From Pyricularia pennisetigena (Eukaryota; Ascomycota; Sordariomycetes; Magnaporthales; Pyriculariaceae): a stretch of DNA of 64,000 nucleotides. Made by a program: the position numbers and the translations under genes. Location of the stretch: the NCBI RefSeq assembly GCF_004337985.1, contig NW_021940923.1, positions 620,001 through 684,000 of the forward strand, in the 5' to 3' direction. The notes below the pieces were generated by a model that was given only the letters and a program-made list of their open reading frames with translations, was not told the DNA's origin and ran no database searches. Shown piece by piece: positions 35,021-45,765 of this stretch (positions are counted from its first letter, which is position 1; every line of letters begins with the position of its first letter).

Positions 35021-36035
35021 TAGAGTTTTTATTTTTTTTCGTAATCTAAAGTTGTTTTCCTGCCCATTATTTTCCTTTTTAGCGCCTTTTTTAGCATTAT
35101 TTTTACCCGTTTTTCTACCTTTAAATCTATAATCAACGGCCTTAGCCGTTGTAAAACCTGAAATCGAATTTTCGGATATAAAGTCCGCCATAAGGTATTA
35201 CAAATTTAACTTTTCCGAATTTTGGCCTATTACCTGCAAAACCCGTTAAGTATTGCGTTGGCGTTCGGTCCAAACAGGGAATATCCCCTCCAGGGCCCGT
35301 AAGTACTAATTTCGTACGTTTGAGGGGTGAATTTGCACGTTAATATTCGCTAATTTAACTACCAATAAATTAAAACGACTGTTAAATTTAGGTATTATTC
35401 CTTTAAATTTTGAAAAATTTAAGCCGTAAAAATCCCGATATAGTAAATTTCGACTAATTTCGGGTGCAACGGAATAATTATTTTCCAGGGTTTTATAAAC
35501 CGTTACGGGGCTGGAATACCATGCAATGGATTTTAAAAATTCTTTCGTTAAATTGTTTTATTATAAGCAATAATAGGATTAATTGCTTATATTCCGGTAG
35601 AATATAACCAATTCCAGGGTTGGGAATAAATTCCGCTGCTTTTATAGCCCTAAATTATATTATTAACGGCGATTTCCGCAAATCGTAATTGCTAACCCCT
35701 ATTAATTTACAATTTTCGGGCAAAGAAAATACCCGTTTCGATAGTTTTTTACCTATCCCGTGACCTAAAATTAGTTTACTAGGGGGATTAGGGGGTGCGG
35801 TAACGGGTTTGCTTTCCAAATGACCACTAAAATTAATAAAATTACCGCTTCTCAGGGTTAACAGGGTATTTAACTGTTAAATTATTTTTTAAAATTAATT
35901 TATTTGCGTAATTAACGCTTTTAATTGCAGGTTTGAAACCTGTAATTTAGGGGTTAAAACTTCGTTTGGGCTGGGTTTAGGCCTTTTATCTGTTGGATAT
36001 GGGTTTGGAAGGCCCGATATAGGGCTGTTTTCCAT
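34970..36035 (-). pseudogene. Copia B gag pseudogene
   Basis: Starts M-E-N-S-P-I-S-G-L-P like copia A, contains no solo LTR, and ends in the Lys-rich segment with M-A-D-F-I-S-E-N-S-I-S (35191). Numerous stops in the first half. Confidence 0.68.
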
Positions 36036-36820
36036 TACAGGGTAACCTAAATTATAATTGCAATTCGCTAATTTATAACTATAATTAATTAACTCAATTG
36101 CTTAAGGGTAAATACCCTATTTAATTTAGGATTTGCTATACCGTCTGTCTTTTGACGGGTATAGGCTTGTAATTACCAATTACAGGGTTTATTGCTAATT
36201 TTAATGTTTAAAATCCATTAAAACACAGGGTTGGAATCCCTAAAATCCACAATTAATAGGTGCCCTGGTATTTGTACCAATCCAAGTACACGTAACGAAT
36301 TTAATTCGTTAAATGGGTGCAAGGTAAATTGCAGGGTATTGTGCAGGGTAAATTAACCATTAACGTAATTCGGCTAATGGGTTTATGGGTTATTAAAAAC
36401 CTTATTAAACGCATTAAGATTTAATAGGCTATTAGCGAACGAAAACAGGGGTTTTTGGCCCTAATTCGTTAGCGTAAACCCCACCAAAAATTTAAACCAA
36501 TTACAATAGCGTGCACGATCCACAAAAACCACACCAAAAATTTTTGGATTTGCAATACAAGCGATCGCTGCAATACTTAAAAGGGCTTAAATTGAACGCT
36601 AATATTTAGCGGTCCCCACTGTAAATATAGGGGGTTAAATGCTAAATTAGCGCCTCAAACCAACAATTTTGCACAAAAACAGCCATGTTTTCGTCAATAT
36701 ACGTGCTGTAAAAATGCGACAATAACCAAAATAAAACCTGAACTTCAGGCTTTCCAGCGATGCAAAATGCATTTTAATATACAAACTAAAACCTTTCCGG
36801 GCTTATAATTTATTAACAGT

Positions 36821-37364
36821 ATGGATTGCTAATAGGGGGTTAGGCATTAATTTAGGTGCGGCATGGTGCTAATTGCGTTGTAAAAACCTGTAATTACAGG
36901 GTTTGTATGCACTAAATTCACTAATTTTGGGATTAATAAATTGAATTCATTAATGGGGGAAATTTTGCTTTCTTTTACTTATATATTTTCCGACATCGAA
37001 ATGGGGGTCCGCACCCCGCAAAAGGTTCCGGTACCGCATACGATTTTCCGAAAAATGATTTTGTATCCGTTGTTGAAAAAACACCCTCATTTCCATACAA
37101 ACCATTTCTGGGTTCGCACTGATTTGCTAATTTGGTGAAAATTTCAACCCGGTATAGGGTAGTTAACTCGTAAATTCAGGGTGGGTATTAAACCCGGTAC
37201 AGGGTGAAACCCCATTCGCTGACTTTAAATCACAACTCCTGCAACACACAAAATATAATAGAAAATCTGACAACCTCAACAGACCCATTTCGGCACTATC
37301 TATTGTGGCTTATATATAAATAAAAGTGGACCCATTACATGCTAAATAACGCATATAATTAACA
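36821..37364 (-). repeat. 5' LTR of copia B
   Basis: 544 bp. The inner end reads TATTAACAGTATGG, i.e. TGTTAACA with one G to A change. It holds the antisense 65-codon frame (36941-37138). The leader 36036-36820 beyond it is non-coding and matches that of copia A. Confidence 0.84.
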
Positions 37365-38607
37365 TAACCAAAATCTCGTTAACGTCCGGAATAACCCTTT
37401 TTTTAACCGGCCGTACCGCTTTCGATTTTGTTAAGCTTCAACCAATAGAATATCCTTAATTTCGAGTTTTCTTTTAAAACTTTTACAAACAAAAACCGTA
37501 AAACGGCGTTGCTTTTTTCGGACCGGGAAATTCTTGTAATTAAAATCGAATATTGCGGGTCGTCTTGAAGGTTTTCCAAATAAATAAAGACCGGTCGTCA
37601 ATTTTTTGGGTTGGATTTTTTAATATTTTATCCTTTTAAAAACCAATATTTTTACCTTTTTCGACGTTGGCATTGCTATTTCTTAACCAAAAAGGGTTTA
37701 AAAATGGTTTTGCCAAATTTACCAGCCATAACCCCGTCGCACGCCAACCACATTAAATGGTTTTTGCTATAAATGCTTTTAATTTGGCTTTTCGATCACA
37801 AAATAAAAACTTTCGTTTACCAACAACTGTTAAACAGCAAACGTCGCTTACAACTTTCAGTTATCGGCAATAAATTGTCTTCAACGGCCCAAAAGCCAAT
37901 AAGTCTAACGGTTAAAAAAAATATAACGAATCGAAAAGTAAATGTAAAAACTAAATATAATTTTGAAAGTATAAAAGCAAAAGTTCGTCGGTAACGCGTA
38001 ATCCGTGGCCGACGAAAATTAATTAGGGTTTTTTAGAGTTTAAAATTGGGTCTTTGAAATAAACACTTCTTTTAACCATTTAATACCTGTTTATCATTTG
38101 TCTAGCCGTTTTCGGTTATATAAAATCTCCAGGTATTAAAAGGATTTAAATCCGTTGGAAATTCTAAATACAATACGTTTTTCCTCTTAAATATAACAAA
38201 AGGAGGTATTATAACCCCCGTAATTAATATATATTCAATCTTATTCGTCGAACCCGGCGTTCTAGGCTTCTTTTGCTATAATAGCCGAGTTTTATTACGT
38301 TGTAACACCAGGCCATTAGATCCCTTACCTTTTAATAAACTTATTTTGTCCATATACCAACGGTTGGTCGGTTTTATAATATATATAACCGGATTTTTCA
38401 TATAAAACGACCAAAATTTAATTACGACGGTTATAACCCTATAAACCGGGCATGCTATATTCGCTGTGGCTTTAGGATTGTTAAAATTGAATATCGGGTT
38501 ATGAACGGTTAACCCAATATTTCCCAAAGTTTTTTCTTTTTCCGGCGGCCTAAAAAATTCGTTCCGCAAAATAACGTAATTTTTAATGCGTTGGCGGAAG
38601 GCCTAAC

Positions 38608-40463
38608 TAGTCTCAGTGCTCAGACTAGACCCCCCTGCTTCGCAGTGGGGACCAAGCGCTCCATGTACCTTTCAGCCACATGGCTTTTCGACCGATTACA
38701 TTGGCCGAAAAGATCGCGCTAATTCTAGTTTGAGGACATTTTGTCGCATTTTGCCGTTTGTGGCGGTACCACCAACGATACTTTGTCGTATTTCGCCGTT
38801 TATAACGGTATTATTAACAATATACCTAATGTTGCGATATCGCTGATGATTATTTTATTAGTATAAGGATAATTTGTGGTATTTTCCCGTTTATAGCGGG
38901 TATATACAAAGTATTCGCATTATAATGGTCAAAGAAAATGGTATACCCATAGCATGCAATTCAATATTCGAATAAAAGAAGAAATAAAAATCATAAAAAT
39001 ATATAATATTTTGCGTTAGATTCATTGGAGCTTTTTGATTATTTGAATGCCGGCCGCGTCTTTATAGCCACTGTATTTGGAAAGATATTAAAATATTGAG
39101 TAAAATTTGTAATTTTTCCTTATATTTAATTCTTATTTTAGATAATAATAGATCATATGGATTTTAATTTAAATTACAGTATTTATAGCCTAGAAAACCT
39201 TATACTGCAACGTGCATGCAATTATCGATTAAAACAAAAGTTTTATTAGTATTTTTATATTAACTAACAATTTGTTAAAAAACTGAATAATTCACGCAAA
39301 TACTGCTAAAATTGATAAAAAAAATTCAATTTATACATTCTTCTACTAATTTAGTAAAGAATTTATTTTAACTTTGTTTTTATAAACTTTATTTAACCAA
39401 ATAAAGCAAAAAATCCAAAATTCACACAAATTTAGCATTTTTTTGTACAAAAGAATAAATAGGGCCGGTATTATAAATCGAATTTTGCGTTGACGTTTGT
39501 TTATATACGTAATCCGCTTTATCAAATTTTGATTTTATTAATGTCAAAATTGGTAAAAATGTAAAAGCATTTCGATTGTGAAATATATATAAAATTAAAT
39601 ATACTTTACTTATCCGCATATTTAATGGCTTATATAATTGGATATACGTACCAAAAAGTATTATTGTATTAATTATATATATACCACCCCCCGTGCAAGA
39701 TCTACAAAATTTGGCTGCAAAACAAAAATAATATAAAATTAATTAAATAAAGCAAAAAGATCTATAAAATGCACATTTAGCATTTCTTTTTATCAAACAG
39801 CTTCTAAAGCCGATATTATGAGTTGGATTGAGGCTGGACGTTTGCGTATATACGTAATCAAATCTCTGAAGTTTTGGTTTCATTGTCGTTAAAATTGGTA
39901 AAAATATAAACGAGTTTCGATTGTAAATCATAAATAAAAAAGTATATGCGTTGCCTATCCGCTTATCTAACTGCTTATAAAACACAATATATGCACCAAG
40001 ACTTATTTTAACGATATATATGTCTATACGACCCTCCACGTGCAAAAATTACAAAATTTGGTCAAAAATTAAATTATATTAAAAAGAATCGAAAATCGAA
40101 AAGAAAATCGAAAAAACAGTACCGCCATGAACGGATTAAGGGCAGGTGGTATCCAGTTCGGCCATTATAATAGGTAAAAAAATAAATCAATCCGCTGCTA
40201 ATAGCGGTATTAAACGCTATTTTCAACGATATTTTCTTTTTTCAATATTTTGCGTGGTTGCGGAACAATAAAGGAGTGTCGGTCGAAAAAAGGCCAAAAA
40301 TACCGCCATAAACGGCGAAAATCGACAAATTGTCCTCAGACCTGAACCAAAGCGTTTTTTGGATGGACCCACAGGTACATTGCAAAGCCGCAATTGAGCC
40401 ACGAAGTGGAGCGAAGTGGATCAATTGTGGAGCTCTGGGCTTTAGGCATGAGCCCTGAGACTA
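38608..40463 (+). mobile_element. TAGTCTCAG-family transposon copy 4 (complete, 9-bp TSD)
   Basis: 1,856 bp from TAGTCTCAGTGCTCAGACTA to GAGCCCTGAGACTA, flanked by the perfect 9-bp duplication AGGCCTAAC (38599-38607 and 40464-40472). Each terminus contains further inverted matter: both ends share GAGGACA(A/T)(T/C)TTGTCG and CGCCGTTTATGGCGG-type sequence about 150-200 bp inside. Two 310-bp units at 39410-40055. No transposase. A 9-bp duplication fits Mutator-like or KDZ-type elements. Confidence 0.88.
39743..40045 (-). CDS. Conserved 100-codon reading frame in transposon copy 4
   Basis: Same length and start (M-H-V-E-G-R) as the frames at 521-823 and 63624-63926, ending S-F-C-F-I. No domain recognised. 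See copy 1 for the argument and the doubt. Confidence 0.3.
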   Translation of the reverse strand: MHVEGRIDIYIVKISLGAYIVFYKQLDKRIGNAYTFLFMIYNRNSFIFLPILTTMKPKLQRFDYVYTQTSSLNPTHNIGFRSCLIKRNAKCAFYRSFCFI

Positions 40464-40840
40464 AGGCCTAACGCGGCCTGCGCGAATACCTAATTTGTTA
40501 AATAGGTTTCCTGTTCCTGTAAAAGCTTTTAATAAAGATTTTTCGTCTGGTAAATTAATTGGCCCCCTTTTCAACGATCGTGAATGGCATTCCGAAAATT
40601 ACCCTATTTTTGCGAGGTTTTGTGAATTGATTTGCCATTTTTTATGTTAAAAATGGTAGCAGGAAGCTGATTGTCAATATATTGTTTCATTGGAAAATTT
40701 GGAGCAAGAATCTTCAAAAACCAAGTTCTAAAGTGAAAAATTCGTCGAGATATTTTTAAAAGGAAACAAAGGGTTAATCTGGGTAAGTGGAGTTTTAGGG
40801 GCCGGACTTTAGGGGGGTCGGAAATGTGGGGCCCAACGTT

Positions 40841-41259
40841 TATTAAAAGTTAATAGTTATTAGTGAATCCTAAATAATAGCAACCCCCCCCATATATAAA
40901 CTGTATGCAGGTGTTAAAGGGGGCTAGCTCCTGAATGTTTTAGCCACTTGAATCAAGGCGCTACGCGCACGTAATAGCCACAGTGTATATAGCAAAAACG
41001 CATTCCTCAATGCGCAACGCGCACCCTATATAAATAGTTTTTTCCCTCGTGGAATTTCAATTATAAAGGTCCTTTTTCCGTGGGAAACGCCACCATGTCC
41101 AAAAACTACCGCTTTTACAGGCATAACGTTGAAGCTTTTAAAGCAGGCCTGTGCTCGATTTTATAAACATCGAATAAAAGATCCGGACTGCTAGTTTTAA
41201 CTACCTAGCTTAAGATTGTCCCCTGAAATAACCTCGCGCAGATCCAGATTATAAAAGTC
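40841..41259. other. Start of the low-repeat island, no gene seen
   Basis: Base composition becomes less AT-biased and CpA reappears. No convincing coding sequence. Confidence 0.5.
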
Positions 41260-41309
41260 GTGGAGGCAATAAGCACCACGGGTTCCGAAATCCATATATA
41301 TGTTAAAAT

Positions 41310-42240
41310 CGTTTTAACACCAACGCGAACATTGAAAATATGCTGTTTTAATGGAAGCAAAACATACGTCGCAGATACTCCCCGGGGAATGGAAATCGGC
41401 GGGTTCCCCTGTTATGCCACTACCGCGACCCATGTCCAAATTTGAATTTTCTGTATAGCGTAGGAGAAGCTGCTTAATGTTTATATAACCGTATTTTCGC
41501 GACACCCAAATTGGAGTTAGTGAAAAATAATGCGCCAAATATATATCGACAACTGCTAATTTGAAATTTTTTTTGACATTGCTTTAATACCTATACCGCG
41601 TTGCGATTAATACAACCATTGACTTTTAATAATCCACAATGTTGAAATCCCTATATAAATTAGTTAAATGGTTAAGAAATTCCAAATTGCCAACAGTGGC
41701 GGAGTGAAACACAGGATACCGAAAAAAAAGGTTTAGCACTAGTACTGGCGCTATAAACGGCCAAAAATTTAATCATATCCATATACCCAAATTTAGCGGC
41801 GGTATGTAGCGGGACTCGATCATTCTCGCATGCAATTATCAAATCGGCTCCCTTTGGGAGCGGCAGTTTCTACCTCGACGTAGCTTTTTTTTAAAGCAAC
41901 GTAAAACGGCTTTCATCCGTTATGGTTCGCGATTGTCCGGTCGGTTCCTTTTTCGAATAATAACTTTATTATTTCGACGCGGCCCTTATTCAAAGCATCG
42001 TACGACCGTGTTCATCCGTCGTTGCCAACAAATATAACATCTGCACCTTTTTCGATCAACAACCGGGCCACCTCGAAATGACCTTTTTTTACAAGCCATA
42101 TATATACATATTACGCCTTTATTATCCCCGAAATTTATAATACTTTTTTTTGCTATGGTATCCACTTCGCGTGTTAGGCCAAAATATAATCCCAGGTGTA
42201 ATTTTGTCCATTTAAATCCCTTTCACGATATTTTTTATAT
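41310..42240 (-). pseudogene. Ankyrin-repeat protein pseudogene
   Basis: Minus-strand translation gives successive ankyrin repeats: L-G-L-Y-F-G-L-T-R-E-V (about 42195), M-A-C-K-K-G-H-F-E-V-A-R-L-L-I-E-K-G-A-D-V (42105-42045), G-R-V-E-I-I-K-L-L-F-E-K-G-T-D (about 41975), L-H-T-A-A-K-F-G-Y-M-D-M-I-K-F-L (about 41800), A-T-V-G-N-L-E-F-L, and T-P-I-W-V-S-R-K-Y-G-Y-I-N-I-K-Q-L-L-L-R-Y (41520-41460). Breaks: TGA at two places where the repeat consensus N-G-W-T favours Trp, a TAA pair near 41600, and a frame change at a T9 run near 41735. An ordinary fungal ankyrin protein before decay; upstream domains not resolved. Confidence 0.7.
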
Positions 42241-43324
42241 TTGTATTTTATATTACCTGCCAGTAGTGCTTGACCAGCGGTTTTAATCTGGCCTTGCTGT
42301 TAAGAAAATTGCAACGCTTCTTTTATTTTAATTTTACGAGTGTTGAAATCTTGATTCCGAGCTGCGTAATTGTAGAAACCGTGTTTTTGGAAACGCGTTT
42401 TCAATTCCTCGTTAGCTTTGCGATATCAATTGAGGAGCTTCTTGTACGATAAATATGCCAGATAAAGACCAAATCTTCGATACGGGCCACGTTCCTTTTA
42501 TCAAATACCCCCGTGTTTGGGCTTAACTGTCAAGGGTTATTGCAGCTCGATTGTGCCCAACTGGCATTCGGCACAAATAATCCATGCATTAATTTTGTTT
42601 GGCACGTTGCACACGCTCCCATATTTGGGATTGGGTACGGTCCATTGCCCCCACGTATGCGTTAGTGCAGGTATTATCGGCCTGAGTTCCTAATATTATA
42701 CTCTCCAGGGATGTCCGGACAGCCTTCGGTGTTGGTGCAAAAATTGAAAGTCCCAGGGTGTGTAACATTTATTTTTTTGGTTGATTAGTGCTGCCTACGG
42801 AAAAGAACAATAAGTAGACTTTTATTTACTTAAATGTCCATTTGCGACTGGTTGTTAATACAAACTGCCTGAGGAGTAGTAGGTACCTTATTTTATGCCA
42901 AGCAAGAGTGGAAGCGTTAATCGTATATATTGAGGCATTTTCGAGGGGCTTTGCTGCTGTCCAACCCCGGGTTGACAAAAGAAGATTTATCTTTAGCGGG
43001 TCCTGTCCGCCCTTGATGCAGAAAAAAGGATCGGTGTATTTACAGCGATTATTTACCTTTAGCTAGCGCCTGCCACCCATTATTGTGCCGTTTTTATATA
43101 GGGCCTTAAAATAATTACTCGGAGGAGGAGATAAAATTGGCTCTCTATTATTGAATGGAATTACCCAACAATTGAACTAGACAATTGTCAGAAAGTACCT
43201 AAATGTATTAGCGAAAAATTAATATATTGCAGGATCGAGGGCAAATAATATTTTGGTTTAATTTGCGCCATAGTCGTCGAAGGGCGTTAGTTGTAGTAGC
43301 CAGTCGGAGGTTTACCCGAGGAGG
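42241..43324. other. Stretch without a supported gene
   Basis: Contains short Cys-bearing frames on the minus strand between about 42530 and 42770 (for example C-T-N-T-E-G-C-P) that break every few dozen codons in changing frames. They could be remains of a small secreted Cys-rich protein, but I cannot assemble one. Confidence 0.35.
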
Positions 43325-43611
43325 ATGGGGCTAGGACCTTATTATAGCCGTGCCTGGTGTTTGTTTTTCATGGATGGACAGGAAAAGGCCGGGCTAACAG
43401 GTAACTCTACCACCGATTTTTTGGACTTTGCCGAATTATCAAAGCTGCCATCCGACAAAATTGCGTCTATAGTAAGTGATTTTGGAGTTATTATTTCCAA
43501 AAACCGTGAAGGGAGGATAACGGGTAATTTCGTTGAATTGGATTTAAAGTTAATAATTAACGCTGTGACGTTAAATATAGGATATAACGTTGGGTACCCC
43601 CTGATGGCCAC
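43325..43611 (+). pseudogene. Possible gene fragment truncated by the fold-back element
   Basis: An open frame with a plausible amino-acid mix (M-D-G-Q-E-K-A-G-L-T-G, F-L-D-F-A-E-L-S-K-L-P-S) runs into the fold-back element at about 43586. No family recognised, no clear promoter, and the opposite strand is also open, so coding is uncertain. Confidence 0.25.
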
Positions 43612-44356
43612 GCCCCCTAATGGGCACCCTTTTTACACCATAACTCCCCTTTTGGAAAACGTTATAATAAATCGAATAAAAATCGCATTTATACCATTTT
43701 GCAAATGTATATAGGGATTTAATAGTAGAACCAATACCAAAAAGAATTTCTGGATATGTATAATATATGTTGAAGGTTTGGCGGTTAAATCCGGTTTTGG
43801 ATTTTCCTTTGTAAATTGTATGGTAACGAAAAACGGCAATAATTACCGCAATTTCCCGTTTTAGAAGCTCAAACTACAAATATTATTAAATTGTTATTTA
43901 TCCAGCCAATTACGTATTTTAATATTGTATATTTGCTATCTTTCTCTACGTTATACGTAGTATTTATATAACCACTATAAGCTTATATGGTATATATATA
44001 TCCGCTAATTAAACATTAAATATATCGTAAAAAAACAAGGCAACTACCTTTATAAAGCTATATATATACAATACAATAATATTTTTAATTTTGGCTTTTA
44101 AAACGGGAAATTGCGGTAATTATTGCCGGTTTTCGTTATTATATAATTTGTATAGGAAAATTTAAAGCCGGATTTAACCGCCGAACCTTGAACATATATT
44201 ATACATATCCAAAAATCCTTTTTGGTATGGCTTCTACTATTAAATTCCTATATAAATTTTTAAAATCGTATCAATACGATTTTTATTCGATTTATTATAA
44301 CGTTTTACAAAAGGGTGCCCATTAGGGGGGGCGGCCACTAGGGGGTACCCAACGTT
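43586..44356. mobile_element. Fold-back (long inverted repeat) element
   Basis: Two arms of about 283 and 263 bp (43586-43868 and 44094-44356) are inverted copies of each other around a 225-bp AT-rich centre. Outer ends are AACGTTGGGTACCCCCT on both sides, inner ends CCCGTTTTAGAAGC / GCTTTTAAAACGGG. AACGTT is palindromic and could be either arm or target duplication. No coding sequence. A MITE-like or fold-back transposon. Confidence 0.8.
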
Positions 44357-45765
44357 CTGGCGCCAAAACTTTCGATGCAGCATATATAATAATGGAACCG
44401 CACCGTTTTTCTCTATTCCAGGCGGCAAAATGAAAAACCTCCCGTGGTATTACGGCGAGGAAAGCATAGAGGCGTAAATAATGCCTGTATTTGGGGGGAT
44501 AGAGAAAAGTTGCTGGTCAAAGCATTAATGCAGGTAATTTGCCATCGACCGAATACCAAAACTCTATATAACTTATTACGCGCCGCTTAGGGATTCCACA
44601 TTATTTTGCTCGGGCATGGTTTGGTTATCCTTAAAACGGTCGTAATTCCAATATATGTTCGGCATTATTTGAATACCAGGTCCAACTACAGTTAGGCCGA
44701 GGTACTAAAACTCCCTTTTGCCCATAAATTGCGCAGGACTAGTGTCGATATTGTTATTGGTAATAATATCTTGGCGAAAGTTTGAAATTTGCTTTTTTTT
44801 ATAATTTGCGGTTCGATTACCGCGATAGGAATTACCAGGTCGTTTTTGCCTATCCTTATAGAGTAACGGACTACGTTCGGGCGAATTAATGGCCACCATT
44901 ATGCATATGCTTTTTCGAGTAACATTTTATATATCTAGGTTTATAAACGCGAATTCTGAATCGTTTATATCTGGTTTGTTAATGGGAAAGGTTCCGATTG
45001 TCCCGACGTTGTCGTGGTCTGTCGTTTAACCACACGCAAGGATTTAGATGGAGGTTAAGTAAAGTTAGCGCGTTGCATATAACTATACGTATGCGCCAAA
45101 GACTTTTTGGAATATAGATTCCGATAAATACCTTTAATGCTGGGTGTTTCCTTTAAGCGCGTGCATTTTATGCCTTGGAAAGCGTAGCGATATTTGGCTG
45201 GCGAGCCTTAGGGAAGATTTGGGATTTTTGCGTCGCTGTCGACTGAAAATAGGAGAGGTCCGTCGGCAGCTGCCCTACGTCCGGCACCAAAACTTGACGC
45301 CATGGCTTGCTGTGACTGTTACCGGGAATTTCGCGTAAAAAACACAACTCCACATTATGCAAAAGGTCGGTAATGGATAGAAAGTCTTGATGTTAATTCA
45401 GCGAGTGATAAAATATTGTTAGCGTATTGCGGAAGGTTTGCTATTTTCTACCGTTATTTGTTGCTAAATATATATCGCATTAAAATACTCGTGACGGTTA
45501 AAAATAGCCCCTTTTGCGGAATAAACTTTTATCAAACGGTAATAAATTAATAATTTTAAAGTAATGCGAAATGTTTTTATATTATTCCTAATTTTAGAGA
45601 ATATTTAATTCGGGTTGGTAGCTCCAACCAGTATTAAAAGGGTAAGGTAGACTATCATTATAATTCAGATATTATCCCATTTTCATCGATCTCTGTAACC
45701 AAAAAAGAAAAGAAAATTCTACAAACCCTGCACAATTAGTTTTATATATTACTTCATAACTCACC
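44357..45765. other. Stretch without a supported gene upstream of the M35-like gene
   Basis: A minus-strand segment from about 44900 to 44590 reads M-V-A-I-N-S-P-E-R-S, then after one stop Y-L-G-L-T-V-V-G-P-G-I-Q and Y-W-N-Y-D-R-F; protein-like but not recognised. Palindrome-free, overlapping frames at 45144-45362 look like chance. The last 200 bases before 45766 are AT-rich with a TTTTATATATT TATA-like run about 35 bp before the start codon. Confidence 0.35.

Larger units (their letters stand above)
29903..37364 (-). mobile_element. Ty1/copia LTR retrotransposon B
   Basis: Same family as A and C, opposite orientation to A. LTRs at 29903-30412 and 36821-37364; RNase H, RT, integrase, protease region and gag read right to left. 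The flanking pentamers (ATATA left, TAACC right) do not match and the flanks belong to different elements, so it did not simply insert and stay. Longest surviving frame is the integrase C-terminal part. Confidence 0.88.
37390..40638 (-). pseudogene. pogo/Fot1-like transposase pseudogene
   Basis: Start ATG at 40638 (M-A-N-Q-F-T-K-P). The frame continues exactly across the insertion when copy 4 and one 9-bp duplicate are left out. DDE core on the left side: Y-M-D-(K/E)-I-S-L-L-K-G-K-G-S-N-G-L-V-L (about 38310, the D-E-T-G block), I-E-Y-I-L-I-T-G-V (about 38220), P-F-V-I-F-K, and E-N-G-x-T-N-D (about 38080). This matches fungal CENP-B-type DDE transposases. Stops include Q and W positions. The C-terminal part near 37400-37900 is poorly resolved. 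Confidence 0.62.
37365..40840 (-). mobile_element. pogo/Fot1-like DNA transposon, split by family copy 4
   Basis: Minus-strand transposase relic, with right-hand terminus AACGTTGGGCCCCACATTTC read on the minus strand from 40840 and followed outside by TA, as for Tc1/mariner-pogo elements. The left terminus is missing at the copia B junction. The 1.86-kb copy 4 is inserted in the transposase gene. Confidence 0.62.

Noticed and set aside
45144..45362. Overlapping 64-codon frames on both strands upstream of the M35-like gene
   Set aside because: Mutual antisense frames without start context or similarity; treated as chance.
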